NCBI RefSeq assembly: GCF_033060595.1
Contig: NZ_CP133038.1
Location: 2,046,001 to 2,110,000 of the forward strand
Length of the DNA stretch: 64,000 nt
Source of the DNA: Pyramidobacter sp. YE332
GTDB taxonomy: Bacteria; Synergistota; Synergistia; Synergistales; Dethiosulfovibrionaceae
Direction: 5' to 3'
Below, piece by piece: positions 1 through 8,866 of the stretch; position 1 is the first letter of the stretch; each line of letters begins with the position of its first letter. Below the pieces are notes generated by a model. That model was not told where the DNA came from, ran no database searches, and was given only the letters and a program-made list of their open reading frames with translations. A program made the position numbers and the translations under genes.

Positions 1-65
1 CCGGGCTTGAGCGGCAGAGTCCTGAGAATGGCGCGGATCCTCCCCATGCGTTCCCGTTCATCCAT
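1..65 (-). CDS. 5' end of an unidentified gene, cut by the window edge
   Basis: Reading the minus strand from an ATG at 65 gives about 21 residues beginning MDERERMGRIRAIL with no stop before the window edge. A G-rich stretch (71-78) precedes it as a possible ribosome binding site. The basic, amphipathic start looks like a real N-terminus, but too little is present to name a family. An in-frame choice is uncertain; an alternative ATG at 88 lies in another frame. The ISAs1 element begins 60 bases upstream of it. Confidence 0.35.
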   Translation of the reverse strand, partial: MDERERMGRIRAILRTLPLKP

Positions 66-124
66 TCGCCGCGCCCCCCCTTCGTCATGATTCTTCGATT
101 TGAAACCCTGAATTCCATGGACGT

Positions 125-1464
125 CAGGGCAATCGCTTACGGAATAAGAACCCCCGTAGGGACGAGCCCCAGGACCTGCAGAGCCGTAGGGATGCCAAGC
201 CCGCAGAGCTTGCGCTTGCTCCTCATCCCGCATTTGCATGTTTCACAGGTCTTCAGCATCTGCAAAGCGAGTTTTCGCAGAATGTTCATCACTTCCGCCG
301 CGTTCTTCGCTCTCGCACGGCAGTCATCCTCCCTGAAGGCCATGTCTAGCATCCAGTGTAAGTTGTTCTCGATCGCCCAGTGCTCTCTCTTGATGCGCAG
401 AAGGTCTTGCGCCCGGGCTCCTTTCAGGCTGTAGATGAAGTAATGGTCTTCAGTGCTGGTCTTGTTATCGACGTTCCGGGTGTTGTGGATCCAGGCGACG
501 CCCGTGATGCCTCGCCAGTCTTCAAGTCCTTCGAACCAGCTCAGGTCGTTGGAAAGGTAACATTCTCTTCTCTCGATGCGCCCATGATCCTTCTCCAGGG
601 TGCTGGCATACTGTCCTTTGGCTTTGAGTTCTCTTGTGCTTGTGTCCTGCGCTTCGCTGCGCAGGTGCCAGATGATGTCGTCGTGCAGTTTCTTCTGATT
701 GCCTTTGACGGCGAGGACGTAATCTCCGCCCTTTTCGATGATCTTGGCGGCGATGTCCTTCTGCGTCCCCATGGCGTCGATGGTGACGACGGTGTCTTTG
801 ACCTGAAAGAGATCCAGCAGTTCGGGGATGGCCGTGATCTCGTTGCTCTTCTCGTCGGTCTTGATCTGACCGAGGACCAGCTGCGCCCGACTGGCAAAAG
901 CGGTGAGCACGTGACTGGCTTTCCGTTCGGAACTGCCGCTGCGGCATATGGTCTTGCCGTCGATGGCGACGGTCATGCCTCTTGACTCCGCCAACTTGCC
1001 CAGGTGGACGTACAGCTCGCTCATCCAGGCGTTGAAGCGTTCGGACAACACGCGGGGATCGAGGCGGCTCAACACCTTGCCAAAGGTATCGTGAGAAGGG
1101 GTGCCGTGGCGGAAGTCGCAGAACGGCGCCAGATATTTCTTCTGATGATCGGCAAACATGGCCATTTCCGTATAGGTATCCATGTTGCAGATCACGGCCA
1201 GCACGCTGACCAGAAGGATATCCTGGAGCCGATAGTGGATCGCGTTGCCTGTGCGGAAATCTTCAATTTCTGCCAGCAGTTCCAGAAATGTCTGGTTCAT
1301 TTTCGTGCCTCCTGTCGGTGTTTTGGGGCGTTTTCGGTGTTTCTTTGTATTCTACCGCAGGGAGGCTTTCTTGGGATGAACTTACTTTTCTGCGTTGCGG
1401 CTTTCTTCTTCTCGTGAGCTTAATGGCAATTTTCTCGAGTGGGTTTTCGTAAGCGATTGCCCTG
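125..1464 (-). mobile_element. Complete ISAs1-family insertion sequence
   Basis: The element is 1340 bp and is bounded by 17-bp perfect inverted repeats, CAGGGCAATCGCTTACG at 125-141 and its complement at 1448-1464. The 9-bp sequence CATGGACGT occurs directly outside both ends (116-124 and 1465-1473), a target duplication of the size ISAs1 elements make. One transposase gene fills it on the minus strand. Intact ends, matching target repeats and an unbroken gene suggest a fairly recent insertion. It lies immediately upstream of the cysS promoter. Confidence 0.93.
137..1300 (-). CDS. ISAs1-family transposase
   Basis: The 387-residue protein is the DDE transposase of the surrounding element and cuts and joins its ends. 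The N-terminal part resembles the H-repeat/DDE_Tnp_1-associated region (IHYRLQDILLVSVLAVICNM near residues 22-41). The DDE core shows VAIDGKTICRSG near residue 110, TIDAMGTQKDIA near 173 and HWAIENNLHWMLDMAF near 306. The length is normal for the family and no frame is broken. Translation starts 164 bases inside the right end, and the stop lies just inside the left inverted repeat. Confidence 0.93.
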   Translation of the reverse strand: MNQTFLELLAEIEDFRTGNAIHYRLQDILLVSVLAVICNMDTYTEMAMFADHQKKYLAPFCDFRHGTPSHDTFGKVLSRLDPRVLSERFNAWMSELYVHLGKLAESRGMTVAIDGKTICRSGSSERKASHVLTAFASRAQLVLGQIKTDEKSNEITAIPELLDLFQVKDTVVTIDAMGTQKDIAAKIIEKGGDYVLAVKGNQKKLHDDIIWHLRSEAQDTSTRELKAKGQYASTLEKDHGRIERRECYLSNDLSWFEGLEDWRGITGVAWIHNTRNVDNKTSTEDHYFIYSLKGARAQDLLRIKREHWAIENNLHWMLDMAFREDDCRARAKNAAEVMNILRKLALQMLKTCETCKCGMRSKRKLCGLGIPTALQVLGLVPTGVLIP

Positions 1465-1504
1465 CATGGACGTTTTTCGGAGTTCCTTTTCTCGTTTTCT
1501 CGGC

Positions 1505-1510
1505 TATAAT
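1505..1510 (+). promoter_or_regulatory. Probable -10 element of the cysS promoter
   Basis: A consensus TATAAT lies about 50 bases upstream of the cysS start. No good -35 is visible at the right distance, so this rests on the -10 alone. The ISAs1 right end and its target repeat stop at 1473, so the insertion left this core just intact but replaced whatever lay upstream. Confidence 0.5.
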
Positions 1511-1558
1511 AGAGCGACTGGATCGGTATAATTTTACACCAGAACGGAGGAACTGTTT

Positions 1559-2983
1559 ATGGCACTTGCGCTTTATAACGATCTGACGCGTAAAAAGGAG
1601 CCTTTTGTCCCGCTGCGCGAAGGAAAGGTCACTTTTTACAGCTGCGGCCCCACCGTATACGACTATTTCCACATCGGCAACGCGCGCCCCTTCATCGTCT
1701 TCGACGTGCTGCGCCGTTATCTCGAGTTCCGCGGCTACGAAGTCACCTTCGTGCAGAACTTCACCGACATCGACGACAAGATGATCGCCCGCGCCAACCG
1801 CGACGGCGTCACCGTACAACAGCTGGCCGAAAAGACTATCACCGATTATTACGAAGACGCCGACGCGCTCGGCATCAAACGCGCCTCCTTCTACCCCCGC
1901 GCCACCGAGTACATCCCCAAGATCATCAAACTGATCCAGCGCGTCATCGACAACGGCCACGCCTACGTCGTCGACGGCACCGTGTATTTCGACGTGAAAA
2001 GCTTCCCCGCCTACGGCAAGCTCAGCCATCAGAACCTCGACGACCTGCAGTCGGGCGCGCGCATCGAAGTGGACGACGTCAAGCGCAGCCCGCTCGATTT
2101 CGTGCTCTGGAAGCCGCAGAAGCCCGGCGAACCCGCCTGGGAAAGCCCCTGGGGCCTCGGCCGCCCGGGCTGGCACATCGAGTGCAGCGCCATGTCCACC
2201 GATCTGCTCGGCGACACCGTCGACATTCACACCGGCGGCATCGACCTGGTCTTCCCTCACCACGAGAACGAGATCGCCCAGAGCGAGGCCGCCACGGGCA
2301 AACCGTTCGTCAAATACTGGCTGCACAACGAATACATCCTCATCAACGCCGAAAAGATGTCCAAGTCGCTGGGCAACTTCCTCACCGCCCGCGCCGCGCG
2401 TCAGAAGTTCCCGCCGCTGGCCATCCGCATGTTCATGCTCGGCGCCCACTACCGCTCGCCCATCAACTTCGCCCCCGAAGGCCTCGAACAGGCCGCCGCG
2501 GCCGTAGAACGCCTGCGCAACTGCTGGAGCGACCTACAGTTCGCCAAGGGCGGCCGCCTCGGCGAAACATCCGCCGCCGGCGCCGCGCTTACGGCCGCGC
2601 TGGATACATTCCGCGAGGACTTCATCGCCGCCATGGACGACGATTTCAACACCGCCGCCGCCATCGGCGTGATCTTCGAGGCCGTCACCGAGGTCAACAA
2701 ATACCTGAAAGGCAACGAAAAGCTCGACCCCGCCGCCGTGGCGGCCGCCGAAAAGTTCTTCGGCGACATCGACGGCGTCATGGGCATCATCGGCATCGAG
2801 CAGGAAAAGAAGGAAGAAAGCGGCGGCGAAGCCGCCCGGATCGAGGCGCTGATCGCCGAGCGCAACGCCGCCAGAAAGGCCAAGGATTTCAAACGTTCCG
2901 ACGCCATCCGCGACGAGCTGGCCGCCCAGGGCGTCATCCTCGAAGACACGCCGCAGGGCACCAAGTGGAAGAAAAAAATCTAG
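1559..2983 (+). CDS. cysS: Cysteinyl-tRNA synthetase
   Basis: A class I aminoacyl-tRNA synthetase of 474 residues that activates cysteine and charges tRNA-Cys in the cytoplasm. The zinc/cysteine-site Cys29 sits in YSCGPTVYD, the HIGH-type motif is HIGN at 38-41, the second zinc region is WHIECSAMS near 207, GGIDLVFPHHENE follows near 228, and the KMSKS loop is KMSKSLGNF near 267. Length is typical. The start ATG has a GGAGG ribosome site at 1546-1550. It is a single gene: a strong terminator follows and an ISAs1 element lies upstream. Confidence 0.98.
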   Translation: MALALYNDLTRKKEPFVPLREGKVTFYSCGPTVYDYFHIGNARPFIVFDVLRRYLEFRGYEVTFVQNFTDIDDKMIARANRDGVTVQQLAEKTITDYYEDADALGIKRASFYPRATEYIPKIIKLIQRVIDNGHAYVVDGTVYFDVKSFPAYGKLSHQNLDDLQSGARIEVDDVKRSPLDFVLWKPQKPGEPAWESPWGLGRPGWHIECSAMSTDLLGDTVDIHTGGIDLVFPHHENEIAQSEAATGKPFVKYWLHNEYILINAEKMSKSLGNFLTARAARQKFPPLAIRMFMLGAHYRSPINFAPEGLEQAAAAVERLRNCWSDLQFAKGGRLGETSAAGAALTAALDTFREDFIAAMDDDFNTAAAIGVIFEAVTEVNKYLKGNEKLDPAAVAAAEKFFGDIDGVMGIIGIEQEKKEESGGEAARIEALIAERNAARKAKDFKRSDAIRDELAAQGVILEDTPQGTKWKKKI

Positions 2984-2997
2984 CCCGTTCGATAACG

Positions 2998-3033
2998 AAA
3001 AGTCCCGATGGTCACATGATCATCGGGACTTTT
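2998..3033 (+). terminator. Intrinsic terminator after cysS
   Basis: A 13-bp perfect stem (AAAAGTCCCGATG at 2998-3010 with its complement at 3021-3033) surrounds a 10-base loop and ends in a T-run. The A-tract before the stem makes it able to act on both strands, serving also the minus-strand gene that ends at 3127. Confidence 0.85.
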
Positions 3034-3126
3034 CCATTCAGAATGTTCGCCGTGGAACACTCGCAGTCGGTAAATATTTCACGGCAGATTCCGCTTCAAC
3101 GCGACTGCCGCCTTTGGGGACGGCTC

Positions 3127-3483
3127 CTACGAAAAAAGCTCTTCTTTGCGGGCAAGGATTTCCACGCCGCCCTGGCAGGCCGGACAGAAGCAATATTTGC
3201 CGCCGGACGCTTTGACCTTCTTGCCCTGCTCCGTCATCCGGGCGACCGTTTCCGCGCCCAAAAGATCGACGGCGGCCTGACTTTTCAGGAAGTCCATCGT
3301 CGCGTCGATGCTCTGCACGTCCTCTTCCAGTTCCTGCACGAGCTTTTCCGCCGCTTCCTTCTGCTTCGGCGTGCCGACCGCGTCGAGCCATTCCTGCCCC
3401 GCGGCCTTCATTTCGGCGCAGCAGCTTCCGGCCGCAACAACTTCTTTCACTTTGGCGATCATCGCATTGTTGTCCATTCTCAT
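3127..3483 (-). CDS. Small CxxC protein of unknown function
   Basis: A 118-residue soluble protein that I do not recognise with confidence. It has a CC pair at residues 21-22 (GSCCAEMKAAG), a long helical middle rich in Glu, Gln and Ala, and a C-terminal YCFCPACQGG motif near residues 97-106 that could bind zinc or form a redox pair. Similar small proteins in anaerobes have sometimes been labelled as Hsp90-like without support; nothing here resembles Hsp90. The start ATG has an AAAGG site five bases upstream. It is transcribed alone, convergent with cysS. Confidence 0.75.
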   Translation of the reverse strand: MRMDNNAMIAKVKEVVAAGSCCAEMKAAGQEWLDAVGTPKQKEAAEKLVQELEEDVQSIDATMDFLKSQAAVDLLGAETVARMTEQGKKVKASGGKYCFCPACQGGVEILARKEELFS

Positions 3484-3594
3484 CCCATCCTTTCGTTATG
3501 AGAACTTCAATTGCCGTTCTTATTATATCACGATGCGTTCGGGATATTTCCCAGCCCGAGAAACTTCGCTGAACATTCTTACAAAAAATACAAC

Positions 3595-3623
3595 TTGCGG
3601 AAGCGGACTGTCCGTGTTATCAT
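3595..3623 (+). promoter_or_regulatory. Promoter of tRNA-Leu(CAA)
   Basis: TTGCGG at 3595-3600, a 17-base spacer and TATCAT at 3618-3623 place transcription start about 18 bases before the mature tRNA. Confidence 0.65.
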
Positions 3624-3647
3624 TCTACCGTTCATCGTCGTGTCCAT

Positions 3648-3734
3648 GCCTGAGTGGCGGAATCGGTAGACGCAGGGGACTCAAAATCCCCCGTGGGCGA
3701 CCACGTGAGGGTTCGAGTCCCTCCTTAGGCACCA
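3648..3734 (+). tRNA. tRNA-Leu (anticodon CAA)
   Basis: The 87-base gene folds as a class II tRNA. The acceptor GCCTGAG (3648-3654) pairs with CTTAGGC (3724-3730) with one G-T wobble, followed by discriminator A and an encoded CCA. The anticodon stem GGGGA/TCCCC carries the loop CTCAAAA, giving CAA. A long variable arm and the T-arm GAGGG-TTCGAGT-CCCTC are present. Confidence 0.97.
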
Positions 3735-3745
3735 ATTGAAAATAC

Positions 3746-3785
3746 AGGACCGTTCGGCTTGTGTCGGACGGTCCTTTCGTTTTTT
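3746..3785 (+). terminator. Terminator after tRNA-Leu(CAA)
   Basis: AGGACCGTTCG at 3746-3756 pairs with CGGACGGTCCT at 3765-3775 (one wobble) and is followed by a T-rich tract. The U32 gene ends only 8 bases further on the other strand. Confidence 0.8.
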
Positions 3786-3792
3786 GTCATCT

Positions 3793-6270
3793 TCACATCA
3801 CGCCGCGGCTGTAGTGGCCGCGGGTGGTGTTGGGGAGGTTTTGCGGGTTCCTGAGCGTGCCGGAAAGGGCCTGGCGGTACAGATCGGTCAGGCGGCGGAT
3901 CTCGTCGGGGCGATAGGTTCGGGCGTCGATGCGCAGGCGGGCGACGCCGCAGTCCCGAAGCCGCGGCGCGAGGTCGAGGGCGCAGAGGTCCTGCGAGTTG
4001 AGCACGTGCATACGGCCGAACTGGTCGCTCGCCAGACGGAACACCGCGCGCGTGCGGTCGCGCAGATAGATTTCCCCGCGATGGCCGGCGGCGTCTTTTC
4101 CCTTGCCGCCGAGGAAGCTGTCGCCGACGTTGTACTCCGACACCATCATCTCGATCGGCCCCTGCACGAGGCATTCCAGCGGCAGCGGGCTGACGCCGGC
4201 CAGATGGCGGAGCTGGGTCATGTTCAGCTCGATCGACGGCGTGGCGCCGGCGGCTCCCCGTTCGTACCAGAAGAGCAGGCTCTGGCTGTTGTAAATATTC
4301 AGGCTCATGTCGGCCCACAGAGGGATTTTCAACTCCATTTCGCGCGCCAGCTGCCAGAGGCCGAGGTTGTGGACGTTGAGCTGGTCGGCGCCGCTGTCCT
4401 GCGCCCGACGGAGAAAGTCGTTGAAAAGGCGCAGCTGCGGTTCCGCAACGATGCGCGGCGTGCCGAGCGCGGCGCAGCGGCCGGCGGCGTGAACCAGTCC
4501 GACCGCGGCGGCGCAGTCGGCGAAGCCCGCGTCTTGATTGAAGTAGCGGTCGCCGCCGAAGATCACCCAGTCGGCGCCGCCGTCGAGCGCCGCCCGCACG
4601 CCGTCGAGGCGGTCGGTCCACACGGAAAGCCGCGTTTTCTCCGCGGGGCGAGCGGCGGCCAATTTTTTCAGAGCGGCGTTTTCCCGTTCGAGCAACGCCG
4701 ACGCCGCCGATTTTTCCACGGGGCGGCGCGGCGGCAGAAAATCGTCGAGCCGCGCCCGGTCCAGCGCTTCGCAGGCCTGGCGGCGGGCTTCGTTGATCTC
4801 GCTGATAGGGACCATCAGATCCCCTTCCACAGCCAGTTCCAGTTTGTCCAGCGCGTATTCCGTCGCGCCGAGGCGTTCGAGCTGGCGGCGCAGCGACGCT
4901 TCGTCCAGAGGGCGCGTGCGGGCCGCTTCGGCGAGGAAGCGAGTACGTCCCTTTCCCGTATGCCCTTCGCCGTCGCTGAGTCCGACTTCCAGCGGACGCC
5001 CGACGGCCGCCGAAACTCTGGCGTTCACGGGCACGCGCCGTTTGTTCTTTTCGCCGTAGAACGTGGCGGCGTACTCCATCAGTTTTGTGTCCAGCGTGCG
5101 GAACACGGGCGCGTTCCGGCGCACGCCGGGCGGAACGTCGATCTCGGCCAGAGCGCCGGCCGGCGCCGATTCGACTTTGCGCCCGCCGACGGTCAGAGAA
5201 GCCGCGGTCGTGCCGGCGCCGCTTCCGCCTGTGCCCGCGAACTCGAGCCCGTCGCCGCGGCGCAGTTCCTTCTCCAGCCTGATCGCGGCGCGGCCGCGCC
5301 GCAGCGATTCGACGCGGCCGACGATCACGCCGCGGTTGTCGGGGCGGGAATCGCTGATCATCTTCCGTCCCGGTCGTCCCGTCAGGTACGCCGTCGTAAA
5401 GCCGCGGTTGAAGATCTGTTCGACGGCGGCGCGGTCGCGTTCCGGCACGCGGCAGTTCCCGGCCAGACAGCCGTCGATGGCGCGGCGGTACGCATCGACG
5501 ACCACGGCCACGTACTCGGGGCGCTTCATGCGCCCCTCGATCTTGAAGGAACAGACGCCGGCCTCGATCATCTGCGGCAGTACGTCGAGCGCGTTCAGGT
5601 CGCAGGGGCTGAGCAGATACGCGCCGGCGGAACCGCGCAGGAGATTTTCGCCGCTGCCGCCTGTCAGCGTATACGGCATGCGGCAGGGCTGAGCGCAGCG
5701 GCCGCGGTTGCCGCTGCGTCCGCCGATCAGACTGCTCATCAGGCACTGGCCGGAATAGCAGACGCACAGCGCGCCGTGGATGAAGGCTTCGATCTCGAGG
5801 CCTTCAGCCGCGGCGGCCCGGAGGTCGGCGAGCGAAAGCTCGCGGGCCGGCACGGCGCGGACCATGCCGCAGGCCGCGGCGAAGCGCACTCCGGCCGAAC
5901 TGGTGATCGTCATCTGGGTGCTGGCGTGCAGCGGCAGTTCCGGAACGATTTTGCGGGCCAGGCGCAGCACGCCGAGGTCCTGCACGATGACGGCGTCCAC
6001 GCCGGCGTTGTTCAGAAAAGCCAGGTAATCCGCCAGCTCGCGCATCTCCCGATCCTCCGCGAGCGTGTTCACCGTCACGAACAGGCGCACGCCGTGCATG
6101 TGCGCAAAGTATACGGCGCGGCTCAGCTCGTCGCGGTCGAAATTGTCGGCGTAAGCGCGCGCGCCGAAGGCCTTGCCGCCCAGATAGACGGCGTCGGCCC
6201 CGGCGTTCACCGCCGCTTCGAGGGCCTGCCACGTTCCGGCGGGGGCCAGCAGTTCAAGGGATTTTTTCAT
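3793..6270 (-). CDS. Peptidase U32 family protein (collagenase-like, two-part)
   Basis: An 825-residue member of the U32 family. The N-terminal half holds the family signature: EAFIHGALCVCYSGQC at 161-176, then GGRSGNRGRCAQPC at 183-196, with conserved Cys169, Cys176, Cys192 and Cys196. Well-studied relatives (RlhA, TrhP) take part in RNA hydroxylation and probably carry an iron-sulfur cluster, rather than acting as proteases; that function is inferred here. The length matches the long subgroup with a C-terminal DUF3656-type extension. The ATG at 6270 has a GAGGA site. It is divergent from the LysR gene at 6506. Confidence 0.9.
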   Translation of the reverse strand: MKKSLELLAPAGTWQALEAAVNAGADAVYLGGKAFGARAYADNFDRDELSRAVYFAHMHGVRLFVTVNTLAEDREMRELADYLAFLNNAGVDAVIVQDLGVLRLARKIVPELPLHASTQMTITSSAGVRFAAACGMVRAVPARELSLADLRAAAAEGLEIEAFIHGALCVCYSGQCLMSSLIGGRSGNRGRCAQPCRMPYTLTGGSGENLLRGSAGAYLLSPCDLNALDVLPQMIEAGVCSFKIEGRMKRPEYVAVVVDAYRRAIDGCLAGNCRVPERDRAAVEQIFNRGFTTAYLTGRPGRKMISDSRPDNRGVIVGRVESLRRGRAAIRLEKELRRGDGLEFAGTGGSGAGTTAASLTVGGRKVESAPAGALAEIDVPPGVRRNAPVFRTLDTKLMEYAATFYGEKNKRRVPVNARVSAAVGRPLEVGLSDGEGHTGKGRTRFLAEAARTRPLDEASLRRQLERLGATEYALDKLELAVEGDLMVPISEINEARRQACEALDRARLDDFLPPRRPVEKSAASALLERENAALKKLAAARPAEKTRLSVWTDRLDGVRAALDGGADWVIFGGDRYFNQDAGFADCAAAVGLVHAAGRCAALGTPRIVAEPQLRLFNDFLRRAQDSGADQLNVHNLGLWQLAREMELKIPLWADMSLNIYNSQSLLFWYERGAAGATPSIELNMTQLRHLAGVSPLPLECLVQGPIEMMVSEYNVGDSFLGGKGKDAAGHRGEIYLRDRTRAVFRLASDQFGRMHVLNSQDLCALDLAPRLRDCGVARLRIDARTYRPDEIRRLTDLYRQALSGTLRNPQNLPNTTRGHYSRGVM

Positions 6271-6505
6271 GATGTCCTCGCAGAGTTCTCTTCACGACGT
6301 TCTTCGCGGACGGCCGACGTTTTCCGCCCGCGCTTCGGCAGACGGCGGCGCCGTCCCGACGGGATGACGCCGCTGTCTCTGTAATTGTACTCCGTTTCAA
6401 TGGAAAGTAAATTCGCGCCGGCGGCGCGCGGAAATCTTTTTCGTCCGCGCCGGACGTTTCATGATAAACTGAGTCTGATCACGAAACAGGAAGGAGCCTC
6501 GGAGA

Positions 6506-7465
6506 ATGGAACCGGTCGAGTTTCGGGAAATCGCCATGATCCTCGCCGTCGGCGAGGAATTGAGCTTCACGCGCGCCGCGGAGAAAAACTATATCTCCCA
6601 GCCGGCGCTCAGCAAGATCGTGCGCAAGGTGGAAAAAAATCTCGGCGCCGCCATCTTCGACCGCGGCTCTTCGCCGCTCCGCATCACCCCCGAAGGGCAG
6701 CGCTTCATCGAGTACTTCCGCCGCCTCGAACAGGTGCGGAGCGAGCTCGAGAAATACTGCGAAAGCCTGCGCCGCCAAAAGAAGGCCGATCTCGTCATCG
6801 GCGCGCCGTCGTTCTTCTGCACCTACGTGCTGCCGCCGCTCGTGGCGTCGTTTCAGATGGAACATCCCGGCTTCTCCGCCAAGCTCATCGAGACCAACGA
6901 CGCCGAATTGCGCGAGCTGCTTCGCGCCGGCGTGCTCGACCTCGGCCTGACGGTCGAAGAAAACATGCCGGCCGATCTGAAATCCTTCGTCCTGAAAAGC
7001 GAGTCGATCGTCCTTGCGGTGCCGCGCGCCACTCCGATCAACGCCCGGCTGCGGGATCTCGCCCTCGGCGAGAGCGACCTCCGCGGCGGCCTGGTCAACG
7101 AGGACGCTCCCTGCGTGCCGATCGGGGCCTTCGCCGGCGAGCGCTTTCTGTTCCTCAAGCCGGGCAACGATATCCGCGCCCGCGGGCTGAAAATCTGTCA
7201 CGATGCCGGCTTCGAGCCGCAGATCGTGATGGAGCTGGACCAGCTGCTCACGGCGTACCGTCTGGCCGAAGCGGGGCTTGGCGTGGCGTTCATCCGCGCC
7301 TCCATCCCCTGCTACGCCGGTTTTTCGCCGGATCTCTGCCTGTACCGCCTCGACCATCCCGACACGCAGCGGCAGATCCGGGTGATCTTCAACGACGGGG
7401 CCCTCGCCAGCGAACGGCGGAAGAGCTTTGTCGCCTATCTCAAGAGCTGCCCGGAAGTCCGGTAA
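6506..7465 (+). CDS. LysR-family transcriptional regulator
   Basis: A 319-residue regulator with an N-terminal winged helix-turn-helix (residues 4-62, including FTRAAEKNYISQPALSKIVR) and a C-terminal effector-binding domain of the periplasmic-binding-protein fold from about residue 90. A AAGGAG site lies before the ATG. It points toward the aminotransferase gene 132 bases downstream and away from the U32 gene, so either could be its target. No inducer can be read from sequence. Confidence 0.93.
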   Translation: MEPVEFREIAMILAVGEELSFTRAAEKNYISQPALSKIVRKVEKNLGAAIFDRGSSPLRITPEGQRFIEYFRRLEQVRSELEKYCESLRRQKKADLVIGAPSFFCTYVLPPLVASFQMEHPGFSAKLIETNDAELRELLRAGVLDLGLTVEENMPADLKSFVLKSESIVLAVPRATPINARLRDLALGESDLRGGLVNEDAPCVPIGAFAGERFLFLKPGNDIRARGLKICHDAGFEPQIVMELDQLLTAYRLAEAGLGVAFIRASIPCYAGFSPDLCLYRLDHPDTQRQIRVIFNDGALASERRKSFVAYLKSCPEVR

Positions 7466-7597
7466 ACATCAGGCTATTCCATTCCGAACACACTCCCATG
7501 CGCGACTGGCTATTGGATTTTTTCCGCCGCGCTGGTTTAGAATGAACTCAAATTGATCCACCATCCTGTCCCATTATGATGAAAGGCGGCATCCCTC

Positions 7598-8809
7598 ATG
7601 AATATCGTTGAAAAGTTTGCCATGCTCGGCATCGATAACGCGCCCGGCCAGGAAAGCCTGCAGAAGTCCGAACGGCTCGACCTGCGCGGCGAAAAGCTGG
7701 CAGGCCCGCGCGTCGATTTCTCTCACGGCGACGTCGACGCCCACCTGCCTACGCCCGGCAGCTTCGAGGTGTTCTCCCACGGTTTCTTCGAGGGCGGCGC
7801 TCAGGCTTACACGCCGTACCGCGGCCGCAAGACCGTGCTCGAACACGTGGCGGAAAAGCTTTCGGCCTTCAACGGCGCGAAGATCGACCCGGCGCAGAAT
7901 CTGATCCTCACGCCCGGCACGCAGGGCGCCCTGTTCCTCGCCATGGGCGCAAACGTGATGCCCGGCGACAAAGTCGCCATCGTCGAGCCCGACTACTTCG
8001 CCAACCGCAAGATGGTCGAGTTCTTCGGCGGCGAGCTGGTCCCCGTGCGGATGGATTATGCGGACGTCTCCGGCAAGGCCGGCCTCGACCTCGCCGCGCT
8101 GGAAAAAGCGTTTCGGGACGGCGCGAAGCTGTTCCTTTTCTCCAACCCCAACAATCCCGTGGGCTGCGTCTATTCCTGCGAGGAAATCCGCGCCATCGCC
8201 GCGCTGGCGAAAAAATACGGCGCCGCGCTGATCGTCGACGAGCTTTACAGCCGCCAGGTCTACCCGGGCGTAAAGTACACCCACCTGGCCGCTCAAAAGG
8301 AAGTCCCCGGCAACCTGATCACCATCATCGGCCCCTCCAAGACCGAGTCGCTCAGCGGCTTCCGCCTCGGCGCCGCGTTCGGCAGCGCCGACGTGATCGA
8401 ACGCATGGAAAAGCTTCAGGCCATCATGGCCCTGCGCTGCCCCGGCTACAACCAGGCCGTATTCTTCACGTGGTTCGACGAGCCGGCCGGCTGGATGGAC
8501 GCCCGCGTCGCCGAACACCGGCGCATCCGCGACGACATCATGAAGGTTCTTGCCGCGGCGAAAGGCGTTTCCGCCCGGGCCACCGACGGCGGCAGCTATC
8601 TCTTCGTGACCATCCCCGAGCTCGACGTCAGCCTGCACGCTTTCATCCGCATCGTGCGCGAGCTGGCAGACGTGATCGTCACCCCCGGCACCGAGTTCGG
8701 CCCCCAGTTCCTGCACCAGTTCCGCATCAACTTCTCGCAGGACCACGACAAGGCCGTCGCCGCCATGAAGCGCCTGCTGGCCGTCATGGACCGCTATCGC
8801 AAGAACTAG
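7598..8809 (+). CDS. PLP-dependent aminotransferase, class I/II
   Basis: A 403-residue fold-type I aminotransferase. It shows the SNPNNPVG motif (182-189), the cofactor aspartate in IVDELYSRQ (Asp214), the Schiff-base lysine in GPSKTESLSGFRLG (Lys248) and a substrate-carboxylate arginine near 256. It should move an amino group from an amino acid to a 2-oxoacid in the cytoplasm, but the substrate cannot be fixed from sequence. An AAAGGCGG site precedes the ATG. It is followed by a strong terminator and preceded by a LysR gene, a setting that fits regulated amino-acid catabolism. Confidence 0.92.
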   Translation: MNIVEKFAMLGIDNAPGQESLQKSERLDLRGEKLAGPRVDFSHGDVDAHLPTPGSFEVFSHGFFEGGAQAYTPYRGRKTVLEHVAEKLSAFNGAKIDPAQNLILTPGTQGALFLAMGANVMPGDKVAIVEPDYFANRKMVEFFGGELVPVRMDYADVSGKAGLDLAALEKAFRDGAKLFLFSNPNNPVGCVYSCEEIRAIAALAKKYGAALIVDELYSRQVYPGVKYTHLAAQKEVPGNLITIIGPSKTESLSGFRLGAAFGSADVIERMEKLQAIMALRCPGYNQAVFFTWFDEPAGWMDARVAEHRRIRDDIMKVLAAAKGVSARATDGGSYLFVTIPELDVSLHAFIRIVRELADVIVTPGTEFGPQFLHQFRINFSQDHDKAVAAMKRLLAVMDRYRKN

Positions 8810-8827
8810 ACCGCCGCAAAAAAACAA

Positions 8828-8866
8828 ACGGTTCCGCACAAACTGGCACGTGCGGGACCGTTTTCT
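8828..8866 (+). terminator. Terminator after the aminotransferase gene
   Basis: ACGGTTCCGCAC (8828-8839) pairs with GTGCGGGACCGT (8850-8861) apart from one mismatch and is followed by TTTTCT. An A-rich tract lies on the other side, so it may also end the minus-strand LysR gene that stops at 8867. Confidence 0.8.

Noticed and set aside
1382-2449. 355-residue minus-strand frame opposite cysS
   Set aside because: Shadow of cysS with repetitive acidic and valine-rich sequence and no motif.
3044-3059. Second parS-like sequence TGTTCGCCGTGGAACA
   Set aside because: Fourteen of sixteen bases match, but the central palindrome is broken, where ParB contacts are strict. Worth a glance only if ParB binding data exist.
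3736-6384. 882-residue open frame on the plus strand opposite the U32 gene
   Set aside because: It mirrors codon positions of the U32 gene, is rich in Arg, Ala and His, and has no domain. A shadow of GC-rich coding.
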